This document shows positions 8,930-18,885 of a stretch of DNA of 64,000 nucleotides, one piece after another. The stretch spans positions 16,295 through 80,294 of the forward strand of contig JAFGKD010000038.1 in the NCBI GenBank assembly GCA_016928775.1, written 5' to 3'. Numbering within the stretch: the first letter of the stretch is position 1; the number at the start of each line of letters is the position of its first letter. Both the position numbers and the translations under genes were made by a program. The notes under the pieces are model-generated. The model worked only from the letters and a program-made list of their open reading frames with translations. It did no database searches and was not told where the DNA came from. The stretch is from Candidatus Zhuqueibacterota bacterium (GTDB lineage Bacteria > Zhuqueibacterota > Zhuqueibacteria > Residuimicrobiales > Krinioviventaceae).

Positions 8930-11362
8930 ATGAAAAAAATTCCGGTTCAGATTTTGTTGTTTTTGGGGCTATCGTGCTCCCTGTTTTCACGTAACGTGAC
9001 GCTTTCCTTGCACAGTTTTCAGCTCTCGCTGGATCTATCCGGTTCTGTTGTTGAATTGCTGGATATCAAAAATGATATAAACGTCCTCGTTCGTCATCAG
9101 CCATCGCCATTGCTCAGCATTCGTGTCGATGGCGAGACGAAAACACCCGTGTCTCTGAGATATGAAAAAGCGAACAATCTTCTTTTTCTGACATTTGCGA
9201 ACAATATCGAAGCGACGATCCAGGTGCTGCCCAAAGAACGTTATATAACCTTTGAACTAACAGCGATCACAGATCGGGAAAAAATAGAGCTCGTGGTTTG
9301 GGGTCCCTATCCGATATCCCTGAACACGATCATTGGTGAAACCGTCGGTGTGGTGCAGGGCGAAAAATTTGCCCTGGGCATTCAAGCTCTAAATCCGAAA
9401 ACTCTGGGCGGTTATCCGTGGAACGAAAATGATTGTATGCCGCAAATTGATATTTTTGATCAGGACGATTTGTCGGACATGTCTGAGGAGGGCAAACGAT
9501 ATGTATTGTATCGGGTGGAGGCTGCGAAACCGGAGGAATATGGCAGCTCGTTACAGGCCTATTGCCGTAATCGAAACCGTGAACGCATTGTGGCCAATTG
9601 GGATCACGACAAATACACCGCACCACCCTTTGAAAACGGCGGTGTGATCGGGACTAAAATCGCACTGTTTGGTTGTGCCGTGGACAATATCCTGGATACC
9701 ATTGGCAGGATTGAAATGGCGGAAGGATTGCCGCATCCAACCATTGACGGTGAGTGGGGCAAAACAGCGCGGTCAGCCTCAGCCGCTTACATCATTATGG
9801 GATTTGGCGAAGCGGATATGGACAAAGCAATCAGCGTGACACAAAAAGCCGGACTGCGTTATCTCTATCATCCGGGGCCCTTTCAAAGCTGGGGTCATTT
9901 CGAGCTCAATCCGCAACAATTTCCCAATGGTGTGGCGGGATTGAAGTCGTGTGTGGACAAGGCGCGTCAGGCTGGTATTTACGTTGGCGTCCATACGCTG
10001 TCCAATTTTATTACACCGAATGATCCGTATGTAACCCCTGTTCCGGATCCCCGACTGGCAAAAGTCGGAACAAGTGTACTCACTGAAAATATAGACGACC
10101 TCCAGAGGAACATCCCGATTGAATCGCCGGACTTTTTTAATCAATTCAAAAACAATCACCTCAAGACTATTTTGGTGGGGGATGAACTGATCCGATACGG
10201 GCGGGTTTCCGAACAGGCGCCATGGCGATTATTAGATTGTGTCCGCGGCGCTTTTAACACGCAAGCGTCCAATCATGCCAAAGGAGAAAAAATCAGCAAA
10301 CTGGCGGATCATGCCTATCGGGTATTTCTCACCAATCCCGAGCTGTCAATCGAGATGTCAAAAAACATAGCTGATCTTTTCAACAAAACCGGTTTACGGC
10401 AAATCTCTTTTGATGGTCTGGAAGGCAATCGATCAACCGGAATGGGAAATTATGGCGAAATCCTGTTCACGCAGACATGGTACGATCATTTAAATGAAAA
10501 CATCAGGCAGCATTATATAGCGGATGCCAGCCGCACATCCCACTTTTTCTGGCACATCTACACTCGCATGAACTGGGGAGAGCCGTGGTATGCCGGTTTT
10601 CGCGAGAGTCAGACTGAGTACCGTTTGAAAAACCAGGCCTATTTCAAAAGAAATTTGATGCCGGCCATGCTCGGCTGGTTTAAAATGACAGCAGAAACCA
10701 GTATTGAAGATATCGAGTGGATGCTGGCGCGGTCGGCTGCCTTTAATGCCGGCTATGGTTTTGTCGTCAATTATAAAGATCTCGAACAAAATGCTAACGC
10801 AGATCAAATACTGGAAGTGCTCGGTCGATGGGAGAGAGCTCGCATGGCCGACGTCTTTTCCGATGAGCAAAAAAAACGCATGCAGGATATCAATAATGAA
10901 TTCCAACTAGTAGCGGTTTCACAACATGAATGGCAGTTGTCGCAGATTCATTCCTTCAAATTTACGCACGAGCGAAAGGTGCGGCAACCCGGGGAGCCGC
11001 TCTGTTCCACATTTTCTTTTAATAATCCGTTCGATGACAGAACGATAAATTTTATTTTGTCAGCCGATGACGGAGATATCAGCGACCTTAAAATAGAGAT
11101 TGATCACTATAAAGAAATTGAGCTACCGCTCACGCTCAAAGCCGGCGAAAAGCTGAAATATAACAGTGGTTCCGAGGCTGTTCTTTACAGTGCACAGTGG
11201 CGTCAATTGGCCACTGTAGCCCTCGATTCTGCGTTATTTAACGTCTCATCAGGTGAGCACACCTTGACCTTTGATTGCCGATTTGGCGAAGATAATGAAT
11301 CAAAGGCAAAACTGGAGATTAGAATCGCGGGCCCGATGGAAAAAGTGAAATCAAAATTTTAA
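8930..11362 (+). CDS. Putative secreted glycoside hydrolase, TIM-barrel type, family not recognised
   Basis: Two ATGs stand at 8927 and 8930; the GAGGA at 8920-8924 favours 8930. The protein (810 aa) has an N-terminal signal peptide, a beta-sandwich of about 280 residues (RNVTLSLHSFQLSLDLSG onward) and a barrel domain from about residue 290 to 640. Within the barrel, GLRYLYHPGPFQSWGHFELN and FPNGVAGLKSCVDKARQAGIYVGVH resemble clan-D (GH27/GH36/GH31-like) barrels, where the FPNG..L segment precedes a substrate-binding strand. ISFDGLEGNRSTG may carry a catalytic Asp or Glu. A C-terminal all-beta domain closes the protein. Its place directly before fucosidase and hexosaminidase genes supports a role on the same glycan. 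I do not recognise a CAZy family and the catalytic residues are unproven. Confidence 0.55.
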   Translation: MKKIPVQILLFLGLSCSLFSRNVTLSLHSFQLSLDLSGSVVELLDIKNDINVLVRHQPSPLLSIRVDGETKTPVSLRYEKANNLLFLTFANNIEATIQVLPKERYITFELTAITDREKIELVVWGPYPISLNTIIGETVGVVQGEKFALGIQALNPKTLGGYPWNENDCMPQIDIFDQDDLSDMSEEGKRYVLYRVEAAKPEEYGSSLQAYCRNRNRERIVANWDHDKYTAPPFENGGVIGTKIALFGCAVDNILDTIGRIEMAEGLPHPTIDGEWGKTARSASAAYIIMGFGEADMDKAISVTQKAGLRYLYHPGPFQSWGHFELNPQQFPNGVAGLKSCVDKARQAGIYVGVHTLSNFITPNDPYVTPVPDPRLAKVGTSVLTENIDDLQRNIPIESPDFFNQFKNNHLKTILVGDELIRYGRVSEQAPWRLLDCVRGAFNTQASNHAKGEKISKLADHAYRVFLTNPELSIEMSKNIADLFNKTGLRQISFDGLEGNRSTGMGNYGEILFTQTWYDHLNENIRQHYIADASRTSHFFWHIYTRMNWGEPWYAGFRESQTEYRLKNQAYFKRNLMPAMLGWFKMTAETSIEDIEWMLARSAAFNAGYGFVVNYKDLEQNANADQILEVLGRWERARMADVFSDEQKKRMQDINNEFQLVAVSQHEWQLSQIHSFKFTHERKVRQPGEPLCSTFSFNNPFDDRTINFILSADDGDISDLKIEIDHYKEIELPLTLKAGEKLKYNSGSEAVLYSAQWRQLATVALDSALFNVSSGEHTLTFDCRFGEDNESKAKLEIRIAGPMEKVKSKF

Positions 11363-11558
11363 GATCCTAAAAAGAATTGAGCTGGGAAAACCCGACAACG
11401 ACACACGAGTGATAATAAAAGATATCAGCATCGACTTGATTGCTGAAACACGATATATGACGATACAAGCAGAAAACGTCGGTTTTTGCCCGGCCTGGCA
11501 CAGGGGGGCAGGCGGTAAGGATTGGTTATTTGTGGCCGAAATTTGGGTACGAGAATAG
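11349..11558 (+). pseudogene. Remnant of a second GH20-type C-terminal (discoidin-like) domain
   Basis: An open frame without a start codon overlaps the end of the preceding gene in another frame and ends at TAG 11556. Its roughly 69 residues line up with the last residues of the GH20 enzyme encoded at 13479-15836: QNFKILKRIELG against QNYQQVASIAND, then ETRYMTIQAENVGFCPAWHRGAGGKDW against the ARYVRVFADN..TCPERHPGAGEKAW block, and LFVAEIWVRE against VFADEIIVE. It therefore looks like the 3' end of a lost hexosaminidase-like gene left behind by a deletion or recombination. It is distinct from the present GH20 gene. Confidence 0.75.
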
Positions 11559-11576
11559 TAAATCGATGGAGATGGT

Positions 11577-13412
11577 ATGAAAAAATCCATTGCGATACTT
11601 TTTAGCTTTCTATTGCTGTCATCGCATGCAGTGCCTCGGCAAAGTACGTCAACTATTACGTGGAGCGCTGACTGGGAACACTTGCGCAGCCGGCCCTACC
11701 CGCAATGGTTTAAAGATGCCAAATTGGGGATTTTTATTCATTGGGGTGTCTATTCGGTGCCGGCCTATGGCGGCAAAGAATCATACGGCGAATGGTTTTT
11801 GCGCGGCCTGCAAGTCGGTGATTCCTTACGAACCGCTTTTCAGAAACGGGTGTACGGCGAGGACTTTGATTATCGAGATTACGCCCCTTTATTTAAAGCA
11901 GAGTTGTTCGATCCGCATGAGTGGGCTGATCTTTTCAAACAAAGCGGCGCTCGCTATGTGATTCTGGTTTCCAAGCACCATGACGGTTATTGCCTCTGGC
12001 CCAGTCAATATGCACCTGGATGGAATTCGGTCGACGTCGGTCCAAAACGTGATATCGTCGGCGAGTTGACCGATGCTGTACATCAGGCCGGTTTGACGAT
12101 GGGACTCTATTACTCGCTGACCGAGTGGAATCACCCCTTGCACCGCTGGTATACGGACCCGAATGAAAATATTGGTCCCTATATTGAAAAACATATGGAA
12201 CCGCAGTTCAGAGAGTTGATCGGCACCTACAGACCGTCTCTCATATTTGCAGACGGGGAGTGGTTCAACAAAGCCGATGATTTTCACGCTGCCGAATTAC
12301 TCGCCTGGTACTACAACCTGGTCGGCGACGAGGCGATCGTCAATGATCGCTGGGGAGCCGGCAGTGATATTGGTTTTCGGACACCGGAGTACAGTTCCGG
12401 GATTAAACTGACTGATCGGCCCTGGGCCGAAGTCCGCGGCCTTGGACGCAGTTTCGCTTTGAACCGCAACGAAAAGCTTGACGCCTATATGTCGCCTGCC
12501 GAGTTGATCCATTTTTTCGTCAAGGCGGTTTCTTTTGGCGGCGGCATCACCATCAATGTGGGGCCAAAGGCGGATGGCCAAATCCCGTTGCTGCAGCAGG
12601 AGCGATTGGTACAGTTGGGGAACTGGCTGCAGGTGAACGGAGAGGCCATCTACGGATCAACGATGTGGAAACGGCCGGGAGAGGAAATGGATGTCGAATT
12701 GCAGCGCATCGATCCGAACATTAATTTTAACTGGGTACGGAATACGCCAGGTTCGCCGATCAAAGAAGACGAGTTCACGGCGACTTGGACCGGATATATC
12801 GAGCCTCGTTATTCCGAGACCTATATTTTTGAAGCGGATGCCGATGACGGCATGCGACTGTGGATTGACAACCAACTTTTGCTGGAAAAGTGGATAAATA
12901 CCCACAATGCTGCCCAAGGGAATGTGCAGGAAACCGACGGCCCATCCGCTACTGAGGGAAAAATAATGTTGCAGGCAGGGCGAAAATATGCCATTAGAGT
13001 CGACTACTTTGAAACCATCCAAAACGCATCCATTCGGCTCACCTGGTCGTCACCGAGTCAGGAAAAAGAGATCATCCCATCCACACAGCTTTATACAACA
13101 GCTTCTTCAGATGCCGAAAGCGGTCTCAATGCGGTCTATCGATCCACACGGCAGTATGTATGCTATACGCAAAACAACAACTGCCTTTATGTGACACTTT
13201 TGCAGTGGCCGGGAAAAAGCCTCAACTTGCCGCTTGCATTCAACTCGTCCGATCTTCGAGTATCATTACTTGGCCATCCGGGAATCCTGGATTACACGAC
13301 AGGAGAAGGTAGCCTTTACGTTGATTTGAGTCAGATCTATCATAACGATCTGCCGTGCGATCATGCATGGTCTTTCAAGATCGAGGGCCTGGATCAGCAG
13401 GATTTTAAGTGA
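11577..13412 (+). CDS. Alpha-L-fucosidase, GH29, with PA14 domain
   Basis: ATG 11577 follows a GGAGATGG site. The 611-aa protein has a signal peptide (about residues 1-22) and a GH29 barrel from about 35 to 370. Diagnostic blocks are KLGIFIHWGVYSVPAYG, the YVILVSKHHDGYCLW block, and SLIFADGEWF with the presumed nucleophile Asp226. A PA14 domain follows at about 385-500 (ATWTGYIEPRYSETYIFEA, DDGMRLWIDNQLLL), a module that binds carbohydrate. A short C-terminal beta domain typical of GH29 ends the protein. It would release alpha-L-fucose in the periplasm or outside the cell. It sits between the unclassified glycosidase and GH20 hexosaminidase and is probably co-transcribed with them. The PA14 insertion between barrel and C-terminal sandwich is a less common architecture. 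Confidence 0.93.
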   Translation: MKKSIAILFSFLLLSSHAVPRQSTSTITWSADWEHLRSRPYPQWFKDAKLGIFIHWGVYSVPAYGGKESYGEWFLRGLQVGDSLRTAFQKRVYGEDFDYRDYAPLFKAELFDPHEWADLFKQSGARYVILVSKHHDGYCLWPSQYAPGWNSVDVGPKRDIVGELTDAVHQAGLTMGLYYSLTEWNHPLHRWYTDPNENIGPYIEKHMEPQFRELIGTYRPSLIFADGEWFNKADDFHAAELLAWYYNLVGDEAIVNDRWGAGSDIGFRTPEYSSGIKLTDRPWAEVRGLGRSFALNRNEKLDAYMSPAELIHFFVKAVSFGGGITINVGPKADGQIPLLQQERLVQLGNWLQVNGEAIYGSTMWKRPGEEMDVELQRIDPNINFNWVRNTPGSPIKEDEFTATWTGYIEPRYSETYIFEADADDGMRLWIDNQLLLEKWINTHNAAQGNVQETDGPSATEGKIMLQAGRKYAIRVDYFETIQNASIRLTWSSPSQEKEIIPSTQLYTTASSDAESGLNAVYRSTRQYVCYTQNNNCLYVTLLQWPGKSLNLPLAFNSSDLRVSLLGHPGILDYTTGEGSLYVDLSQIYHNDLPCDHAWSFKIEGLDQQDFK

Positions 13413-13478
13413 ACAGTATATTTGAACGCAATATCCAACCGTAAATGAAAACCGGTCAAAGTATGAACGGAGTCTTTT

Positions 13479-15836
13479 ATGAACATACGCTTTTCATCAA
13501 AAGCGGCTATTGTGACAGGACTGGTGTTGTCCAGTTGTACTAACAAATACGCCGTCAGAGGAGATGCCTCCAACAGGGCAGTGAGCATCATTCCACAACC
13601 AACAATGCTTGAGCTGCAAACAGGTGAACTGCGACTGAGTAACGATCTCAAAATCGTTGCCGACACGTCCGACCATCAGGTTCTACAGGTCGTCGACTTT
13701 ATCGCCGAGGCATTACGGCGATCAACCGGATACGATATTCCGGTTGTTGAAAAATCGGCACATGATGACCTCGTGCTGGTCCTGACAATCATCGATTCTG
13801 ATGATGCGCTGGGATCAGAAGGCTACGAGCTTGAGGTGAACAAGGCGGGCATTCATCTTTCTGCTGAAACGCCCGCCGGATTATTCTATGGTATCCAGAC
13901 CGTGCTGCAAAACCTGCCACCGGATGTTTATGCTGCTAAAATCCGGCAGGTTCAGTGGAAAATGCCTTGTCTCAAAATTCGGGACGTACCGCGATACGCC
14001 TATCGGGGCATGCACCTGGATGTCTGCCGTCACTTTTTCCCAGTTGATTTTATCAAAAAATATATCGATCTCATCGCCCTGCATAAAATGAATGTCTTCC
14101 ATTGGCATCTCACCGACGATCAAGGCTGGCGGATTGAGATAAAAAAATATCCAAAACTCACGCAGGTGTCCGCTTTTCGGGATGAAACAGTGATCGGCCA
14201 TGGCCGAAATCGACCGCAACAGTTCGACGGTGAACGCTATGGTGGTTTTTATTCGCAGGATGAAATCAGAGAGATTGTACAGTATGCGCAAGAACGATTC
14301 GTCACTATTATTCCGGAAATTGAAATGCCGGGTCACGCGCTGGCAGCCCTGGCTGCCTATCCGGAGCTGTCCTGTACAGGCGGCCCGTTCAAGGTCGGCA
14401 CAACATGGGGTGTTTACGATGATGTCTATTGCGCCGGCAACGAACAGGTCTACACGTTTTTACAGGATGTATTAACTGAGGTTGTCGAGTTGTTCCCGGG
14501 ATCGTATGTTCATATCGGCGGTGACGAATGCCCTAAAACACGCTGGAAAGAGTGCGACAAATGTCAGGCGCGTATTCGACAGGAGGGATTAAAAGATGAG
14601 CATGAACTGCAAAGCTATTTTATTCGCCGGATTGAAAGTTTTCTGCTCTCCAAAGGAAAGCGACTGATTGGTTGGGATGAGATTCTCGAGGGCGGTCTGG
14701 CGCCGCAAGCCACGGTCATGTCCTGGCGCGGCATTGATGGCGGTATCGCGGCGGCCAAACAGGATCACGATGTCATCATGACGCCCAACTCGCATCTCTA
14801 TTTTGATCACTATCAGGCCAATCCAGATTCCGAACCCCTGGCCATTGGCGGTTATACCACGCAAAAAAAAGTCTATTCTTATGAGACGACGCCATCGGAA
14901 TTGATGCCGGATGAGCAGAAATATATTCTTGGCGCACAAGCGAATATCTGGACAGAATATATCAAAACCCCCGATCATGTTGAGTATATGGCACTGCCTC
15001 GCATGTGTGCGCTGGCGGAGGTGGTGTGGACTCTAAAAGAACAGAAAAACTGGCAGGATTTTCAGCAACGCTTACAGACCCACTTGAAGCGGCTCGATGT
15101 TTTGAATGTCAATGTGGCAAAAGGATCATTCGACGTGACGATTTACACCGAATATGAGACGAACGATCGTGTTTACGTTCAATTGGAATCCGAGCAATAT
15201 AGACCAACCATTTTTTACACAACAGATGGTACGGAGCCAAATCCCAAGGCACTCCGGTACAAAGGTCGCTTTCCTTTAAAAAAGACCACAACCATCAAAG
15301 CAGCTATCTTTCAAGATGGGGTGATGAAGGGACCCGTAACCTCAAAAACAATAACTGTTCACAAAGCGCTGGGGAAGGCCATCACGTATCAGCAGCCATT
15401 TAGTGATCGTTATCCCGCAAGTGGTCGCAACACATTGGTCGATGGTCTCCTCGGATCACATTCTTTTAACGACGGCAACTGGCAGGGATTTTTGGGCAAT
15501 GATGTGGAGGTCATCGTGGATTTAGGCAGTGTGCATAAAATCCGTAAAATATCAACTGGTTTTTTTCAAAGCGCAAACTCGTGGATTTTTCTGCCGCAAC
15601 GGGTGGATTACGCTGTTTCTCTGGACGGTCAAAATTATCAGCAAGTTGCCAGCATCGCAAATGATATTTCGGCCTCTGAAGGGGGGAGCATCATTCATAG
15701 ATTCGCGGAATCCTTTGCTGCAGTGGAGGCAAGATATGTCAGAGTGTTTGCCGACAATCGCGGCACCTGCCCGGAGCGGCATCCAGGTGCTGGTGAAAAA
15801 GCCTGGGTGTTTGCGGATGAGATTATTGTGGAATAA
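13479..15836 (+). CDS. Beta-N-acetylhexosaminidase, GH20 lipoprotein
   Basis: The 785-aa protein starts at ATG 13479 behind an ACGGAG site and has a lipoprotein signal (LVLSSC, Cys20). The GH20b N-terminal domain covers about residues 35-165. The GH20 barrel starts RYAYRGMHLDVCRHFFP and contains FHWHLTDDQGWRIEIKKYPKL and the catalytic Asp349-Glu350 pair in HIGGDECPKTRW. After the barrel come a chitobiase C-terminal-like domain (FYTTDGTEPN, about 590-630) and a discoidin-like domain ending WVFADEIIVE. It removes terminal beta-linked GlcNAc or GalNAc by substrate-assisted catalysis. Flanked by two GH29 fucosidases it fits stepwise trimming of fucosylated glycans. Its C-terminal domain has a decayed relative at 11349-11558. 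Confidence 0.95.
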   Translation: MNIRFSSKAAIVTGLVLSSCTNKYAVRGDASNRAVSIIPQPTMLELQTGELRLSNDLKIVADTSDHQVLQVVDFIAEALRRSTGYDIPVVEKSAHDDLVLVLTIIDSDDALGSEGYELEVNKAGIHLSAETPAGLFYGIQTVLQNLPPDVYAAKIRQVQWKMPCLKIRDVPRYAYRGMHLDVCRHFFPVDFIKKYIDLIALHKMNVFHWHLTDDQGWRIEIKKYPKLTQVSAFRDETVIGHGRNRPQQFDGERYGGFYSQDEIREIVQYAQERFVTIIPEIEMPGHALAALAAYPELSCTGGPFKVGTTWGVYDDVYCAGNEQVYTFLQDVLTEVVELFPGSYVHIGGDECPKTRWKECDKCQARIRQEGLKDEHELQSYFIRRIESFLLSKGKRLIGWDEILEGGLAPQATVMSWRGIDGGIAAAKQDHDVIMTPNSHLYFDHYQANPDSEPLAIGGYTTQKKVYSYETTPSELMPDEQKYILGAQANIWTEYIKTPDHVEYMALPRMCALAEVVWTLKEQKNWQDFQQRLQTHLKRLDVLNVNVAKGSFDVTIYTEYETNDRVYVQLESEQYRPTIFYTTDGTEPNPKALRYKGRFPLKKTTTIKAAIFQDGVMKGPVTSKTITVHKALGKAITYQQPFSDRYPASGRNTLVDGLLGSHSFNDGNWQGFLGNDVEVIVDLGSVHKIRKISTGFFQSANSWIFLPQRVDYAVSLDGQNYQQVASIANDISASEGGSIIHRFAESFAAVEARYVRVFADNRGTCPERHPGAGEKAWVFADEIIVE

Positions 15837-15872
15837 ATAAAATTCTTCCGGAAAATGAGAATTTGGAACCGC

Positions 15873-15898
15873 AGAATTCGCTGAGAAACGCAGAGAGA
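15873..15898. repeat. Short intergenic repeat of the ACGCAGAG type
   Basis: In the 113-base gap between GH20 and the second GH29 lies ACCGCAGAATTCGCTGAG followed by AACGCAGAG. It has the same style as the repeat at 7196-7305 and is probably a decayed single arm of that dispersed family. Confidence 0.35.
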
Positions 15899-15949
15899 AA
15901 ATAGCTTGTGTTCGTCTCCATTAAAAATAAGAAAAGAAAGGATATCCGG

Positions 15950-17434
15950 ATGTTAAAAAAGAGTCTGTCGTTAATTCTGCTGCTGAATGTTGGTTTTCTT
16001 TTTGCCCAGCACGACGAGCAAACGTATTATCCTGATCCTGATCTGAACATTCAAAAAAGGCTAACCGAATGGCAGGATCTAAAATTTGGTTTGTTGATGC
16101 ACTGGGGCGCATACAGTCAGTGGGGCATTGTTGAATCATGGTCGATTTGCCCCGAAGACTATGGCTGGTGCGAACGAAAAATGGGCGCCAATCCGGATAA
16201 CTATTTTGAGTATAAAAAAGAGTATGAAAAATTAAAAACAACCTTTAATCCGGTCAAATTTGATCCCGAAAAATGGGCTCAAGCGGCCAGGGATGCCGGG
16301 ATGAAGTACGTTGTGTTCACCACCAAACACCACGATGGATTCTGTATGTTTGACAGCAAGGAAACAGATTACAAAGTCACAGGTGCGGGCTGTCCGTTTA
16401 GTACCCATCTGCGGGCCAATATTACCAAAGCGATTTTCGAGGCGTTTCGAAATGAAGGCTTGTGGGCAGGCGCCTATTTTTCAAAACCGGACTGGCATTG
16501 TGAATATTACTGGGATCCCTATTTCCCGCCGCTGGATCGGAATGTTAATTATGATCCGCATGACTATCCGGAAAAATGGGAAAAATTTGTCCAGTTTACG
16601 CATAACCAGATTATGGAATTAATGACGGATTATGGGCAGATCGATATTTTATGGCTGGATGGCGGCTGGGTGGCGAAAAAACCAAAAGATATCATCCAAA
16701 ATAGTTATCAGTCCAAAGTACAAAATAGTGAATCCGGTTTTTTAAAAAGTAAAACCGTAAATCAGGACATTCGCATGGACGAGCTGGTTCAGAAGGCAAG
16801 AGAAAAGCAGCCGCACCTCATCGTTGTGGATCGGGCGGTCCCCGGGGTTTTTCAAAACTATTTGACACCGGAAAATCGGGTGCCCGACAAAATGCTGCCC
16901 TATCCCTGGGAATCCTGTATTATTATGGGCGGCGGCTGGTCTTACACGCGTGATGCGCAATACAAATCTGCGCGCGAGCTGGTGCACATGCTTGTTGACA
17001 TTGTCGCCAAAGGCGGGAATCTGCTCCTCAACATCGGTCCTGGTCCGGACGGCACCTGGCATGATGACGCCTATGATCGATTGGCGAAAATCGGCGACTG
17101 GCTGGAAATCAATCACCCGGCTATCTACGGATCAAAACCGATCGCCCCTTATAAAGAGGGCACGGTGTGTTTGACCACCCAGGACGATGGCGGCGTTTAC
17201 GCGGTCTATCTTGCTGATGAAAATGAACCCGCAATGCCGACAAAAATATCGTTAGCCAGCATCTCGCCGGCTGATAATGCGACACTGACATTGCTTGGCC
17301 ATGACGGCGAGCTGAAATGGGAACGTCTCGGTAATGGCTTTGCTGTTGCTATTCCGCCATCCGTGGGGAATAATCCACCCTGCCAGTATGCGTGGACGAT
17401 TAGAATATCCGAGTTGAATCGTGAGGATTATTAG
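15950..17434 (+). CDS. Alpha-L-fucosidase, GH29
   Basis: ATG 15950 has AAAGGA about eight bases upstream and gives a signal peptide (MLKKSLSLILLLNVGFLFAQ); a GTG at 15908 is rejected. The 494-aa protein is a single GH29 unit: KFGLLMHWGAYSQWGI, then YVVFTTKHHDGFCMF, the nucleophile Asp237 in ILWLDGGW, and a C-terminal beta-sandwich. The LWLDGGW form is closer to typical GH29 enzymes than the FADGEW form of the first fucosidase, so the two probably differ in linkage or substrate preference. It is exported to the periplasm and is the last gene of the plus-strand glycosidase run, followed by a bidirectional terminator. Confidence 0.93.
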   Translation: MLKKSLSLILLLNVGFLFAQHDEQTYYPDPDLNIQKRLTEWQDLKFGLLMHWGAYSQWGIVESWSICPEDYGWCERKMGANPDNYFEYKKEYEKLKTTFNPVKFDPEKWAQAARDAGMKYVVFTTKHHDGFCMFDSKETDYKVTGAGCPFSTHLRANITKAIFEAFRNEGLWAGAYFSKPDWHCEYYWDPYFPPLDRNVNYDPHDYPEKWEKFVQFTHNQIMELMTDYGQIDILWLDGGWVAKKPKDIIQNSYQSKVQNSESGFLKSKTVNQDIRMDELVQKAREKQPHLIVVDRAVPGVFQNYLTPENRVPDKMLPYPWESCIIMGGGWSYTRDAQYKSARELVHMLVDIVAKGGNLLLNIGPGPDGTWHDDAYDRLAKIGDWLEINHPAIYGSKPIAPYKEGTVCLTTQDDGGVYAVYLADENEPAMPTKISLASISPADNATLTLLGHDGELKWERLGNGFAVAIPPSVGNNPPCQYAWTIRISELNREDY

Positions 17435-17439
17435 CAGAG

Positions 17440-17470
17440 TTTTGCGTGAGTTCGGACCAATCACGCAAAA
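17440..17470. terminator. Bidirectional intrinsic terminator between convergent genes
   Basis: A perfect 10-bp stem, TTTTGCGTGA at 17440-17449 and TCACGCAAAA at 17461-17470, with an 11-base loop. It lies exactly between the stop codons of the GH29 and GH125 genes, which converge; the A/T ends of the stem give a U tract on both strands. Confidence 0.75.
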
Positions 17471-17475
17471 TGATA

Positions 17476-18885
17476 TCACGTGTCATACGTATTGATCAAC
17501 AACTCACCAAACAACGTATTCGCCCAGGCAAACCATTTTCGGGTAAATTTTTCCGGATTATCTTTGTGAAAAGATTCGTGCATAAATCCGGTGCCAGCAT
17601 GGGTAGCGACCAGCATGTCGATGCAGTCCTGGATTTCCTTTTCATCTTTACTGGTCATGGCGCGCATGATGATGCTCATGGGCCAAATCTGATCATGCCA
17701 GCCGGTATGTGGCCCGCCGATACCCTCCGCATATGTGCCTTTGTAGAAATAGGGATTGTTTTTCGAAAGAACGAATTTACGCGTATTCACATAGAGCGGA
17801 TTATCAGCATCAAAACAACCAAGATATGGGAGCGAAAGCAGACCGGGAATGTTGGCATCATCCATATAAAGTCTGTTGCCGAATCCGTCCACTTCGTAAG
17901 CGATCACCTGACCAAAATCCAGGTGCTCGGCAATGGCGTATTTTTGCAATGCTAATTCGACCTCGTCAGCCAAAGCCAGACACTCTTTTTTGAAAGCAAT
18001 GTTTTTGTAGAGTGAATCAACCATCTCAGCCAGGTGACGCATGCAGGTGACGAGGAAATAATTTGACGGGATCAAAAACGGAAACACAGTGGCATCATCT
18101 GATGGACGGAATGATGAAACGACAAGTCCAACCGGATTGACATCATAACCGTAACCGGACATATGCAGCGTGTCTCCCGGACGTGTGGTGTTGCGCATAA
18201 AACTGTACGGACCGAGACCATCCTTACGTTGTTGTTCTTTGAACGTTTTGACCACGAGTTTCATGCTGTCGAGCCAGGCGGCTGCAAAACATGTCGTGTC
18301 GCCGGTTGTTTTCCAAAAATGGTACGCCAGGCGGATTGGATAGCAGAGCGAGTCAATCTCCCATTTTCGCTCGTGAAGTTCGGGTTTCATATCGGTATAA
18401 TCGCTTTCCCACTCGCTGCCCGTAGGGCCATCATTGAAGGCGTTGGCGTAGGGATCGATGGCAATACATTTCGCCTGTCGATTGATCACACCCTGGAACA
18501 GCTTTTTTAGCTTTTCATCCTCATTGACAAATCGAAGATAGGGCCACACCTGCGCGGTCGAATCCCGCAACCACATGGCGTGGATGTCACCGGTGATGAT
18601 GAATGTATCCGGTACGCCATCTTTTTCTGTATAGGTCACTGTTGTGTCGAGCGTGTTCGGAAAACAATTTTCAAACATCCAGGCGAGCTCCGGATGTTTA
18701 ATTTTTGCCTTGACCCGCTTTATTGTCTCTTCAATAATGTCGCTAATAAAATTTCTATCTTGCGGAGCGGGACGATTGCTCTTGTATTTTTCAGAACTGT
18801 GAGCATATAGGGTTGGGGCTTTGGTGAGCAGGACTGTCGCGATGACGCTGCTCTTCTTCATGAAAGCTCTTCTTGTTTCGCTCAT
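17476..18885 (-). CDS. Exo-alpha-1,6-mannosidase, GH125, with Tat-type signal
   Basis: A 469-aa protein starting at ATG 18885 behind a strong AGGAGG site. The N-terminus TRRAFMKK followed by a hydrophobic stretch is a twin-arginine signal, so export in folded form is likely. The rest matches GH125 over its whole length: [36 protein letters not shown], an AIDPYANAF block, [27 protein letters not shown] and [19 protein letters not shown]125 enzymes remove alpha-1,6-linked mannose from N-glycan cores and yeast mannans. It is the only gene of the degradation set on the minus strand and has its own upstream inverted repeat, suggesting separate control. Confidence 0.92.
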   Translation of the reverse strand: MSETRRAFMKKSSVIATVLLTKAPTLYAHSSEKYKSNRPAPQDRNFISDIIEETIKRVKAKIKHPELAWMFENCFPNTLDTTVTYTEKDGVPDTFIITGDIHAMWLRDSTAQVWPYLRFVNEDEKLKKLFQGVINRQAKCIAIDPYANAFNDGPTGSEWESDYTDMKPELHERKWEIDSLCYPIRLAYHFWKTTGDTTCFAAAWLDSMKLVVKTFKEQQRKDGLGPYSFMRNTTRPGDTLHMSGYGYDVNPVGLVVSSFRPSDDATVFPFLIPSNYFLVTCMRHLAEMVDSLYKNIAFKKECLALADEVELALQKYAIAEHLDFGQVIAYEVDGFGNRLYMDDANIPGLLSLPYLGCFDADNPLYVNTRKFVLSKNNPYFYKGTYAEGIGGPHTGWHDQIWPMSIIMRAMTSKDEKEIQDCIDMLVATHAGTGFMHESFHKDNPEKFTRKWFAWANTLFGELLINTYDT

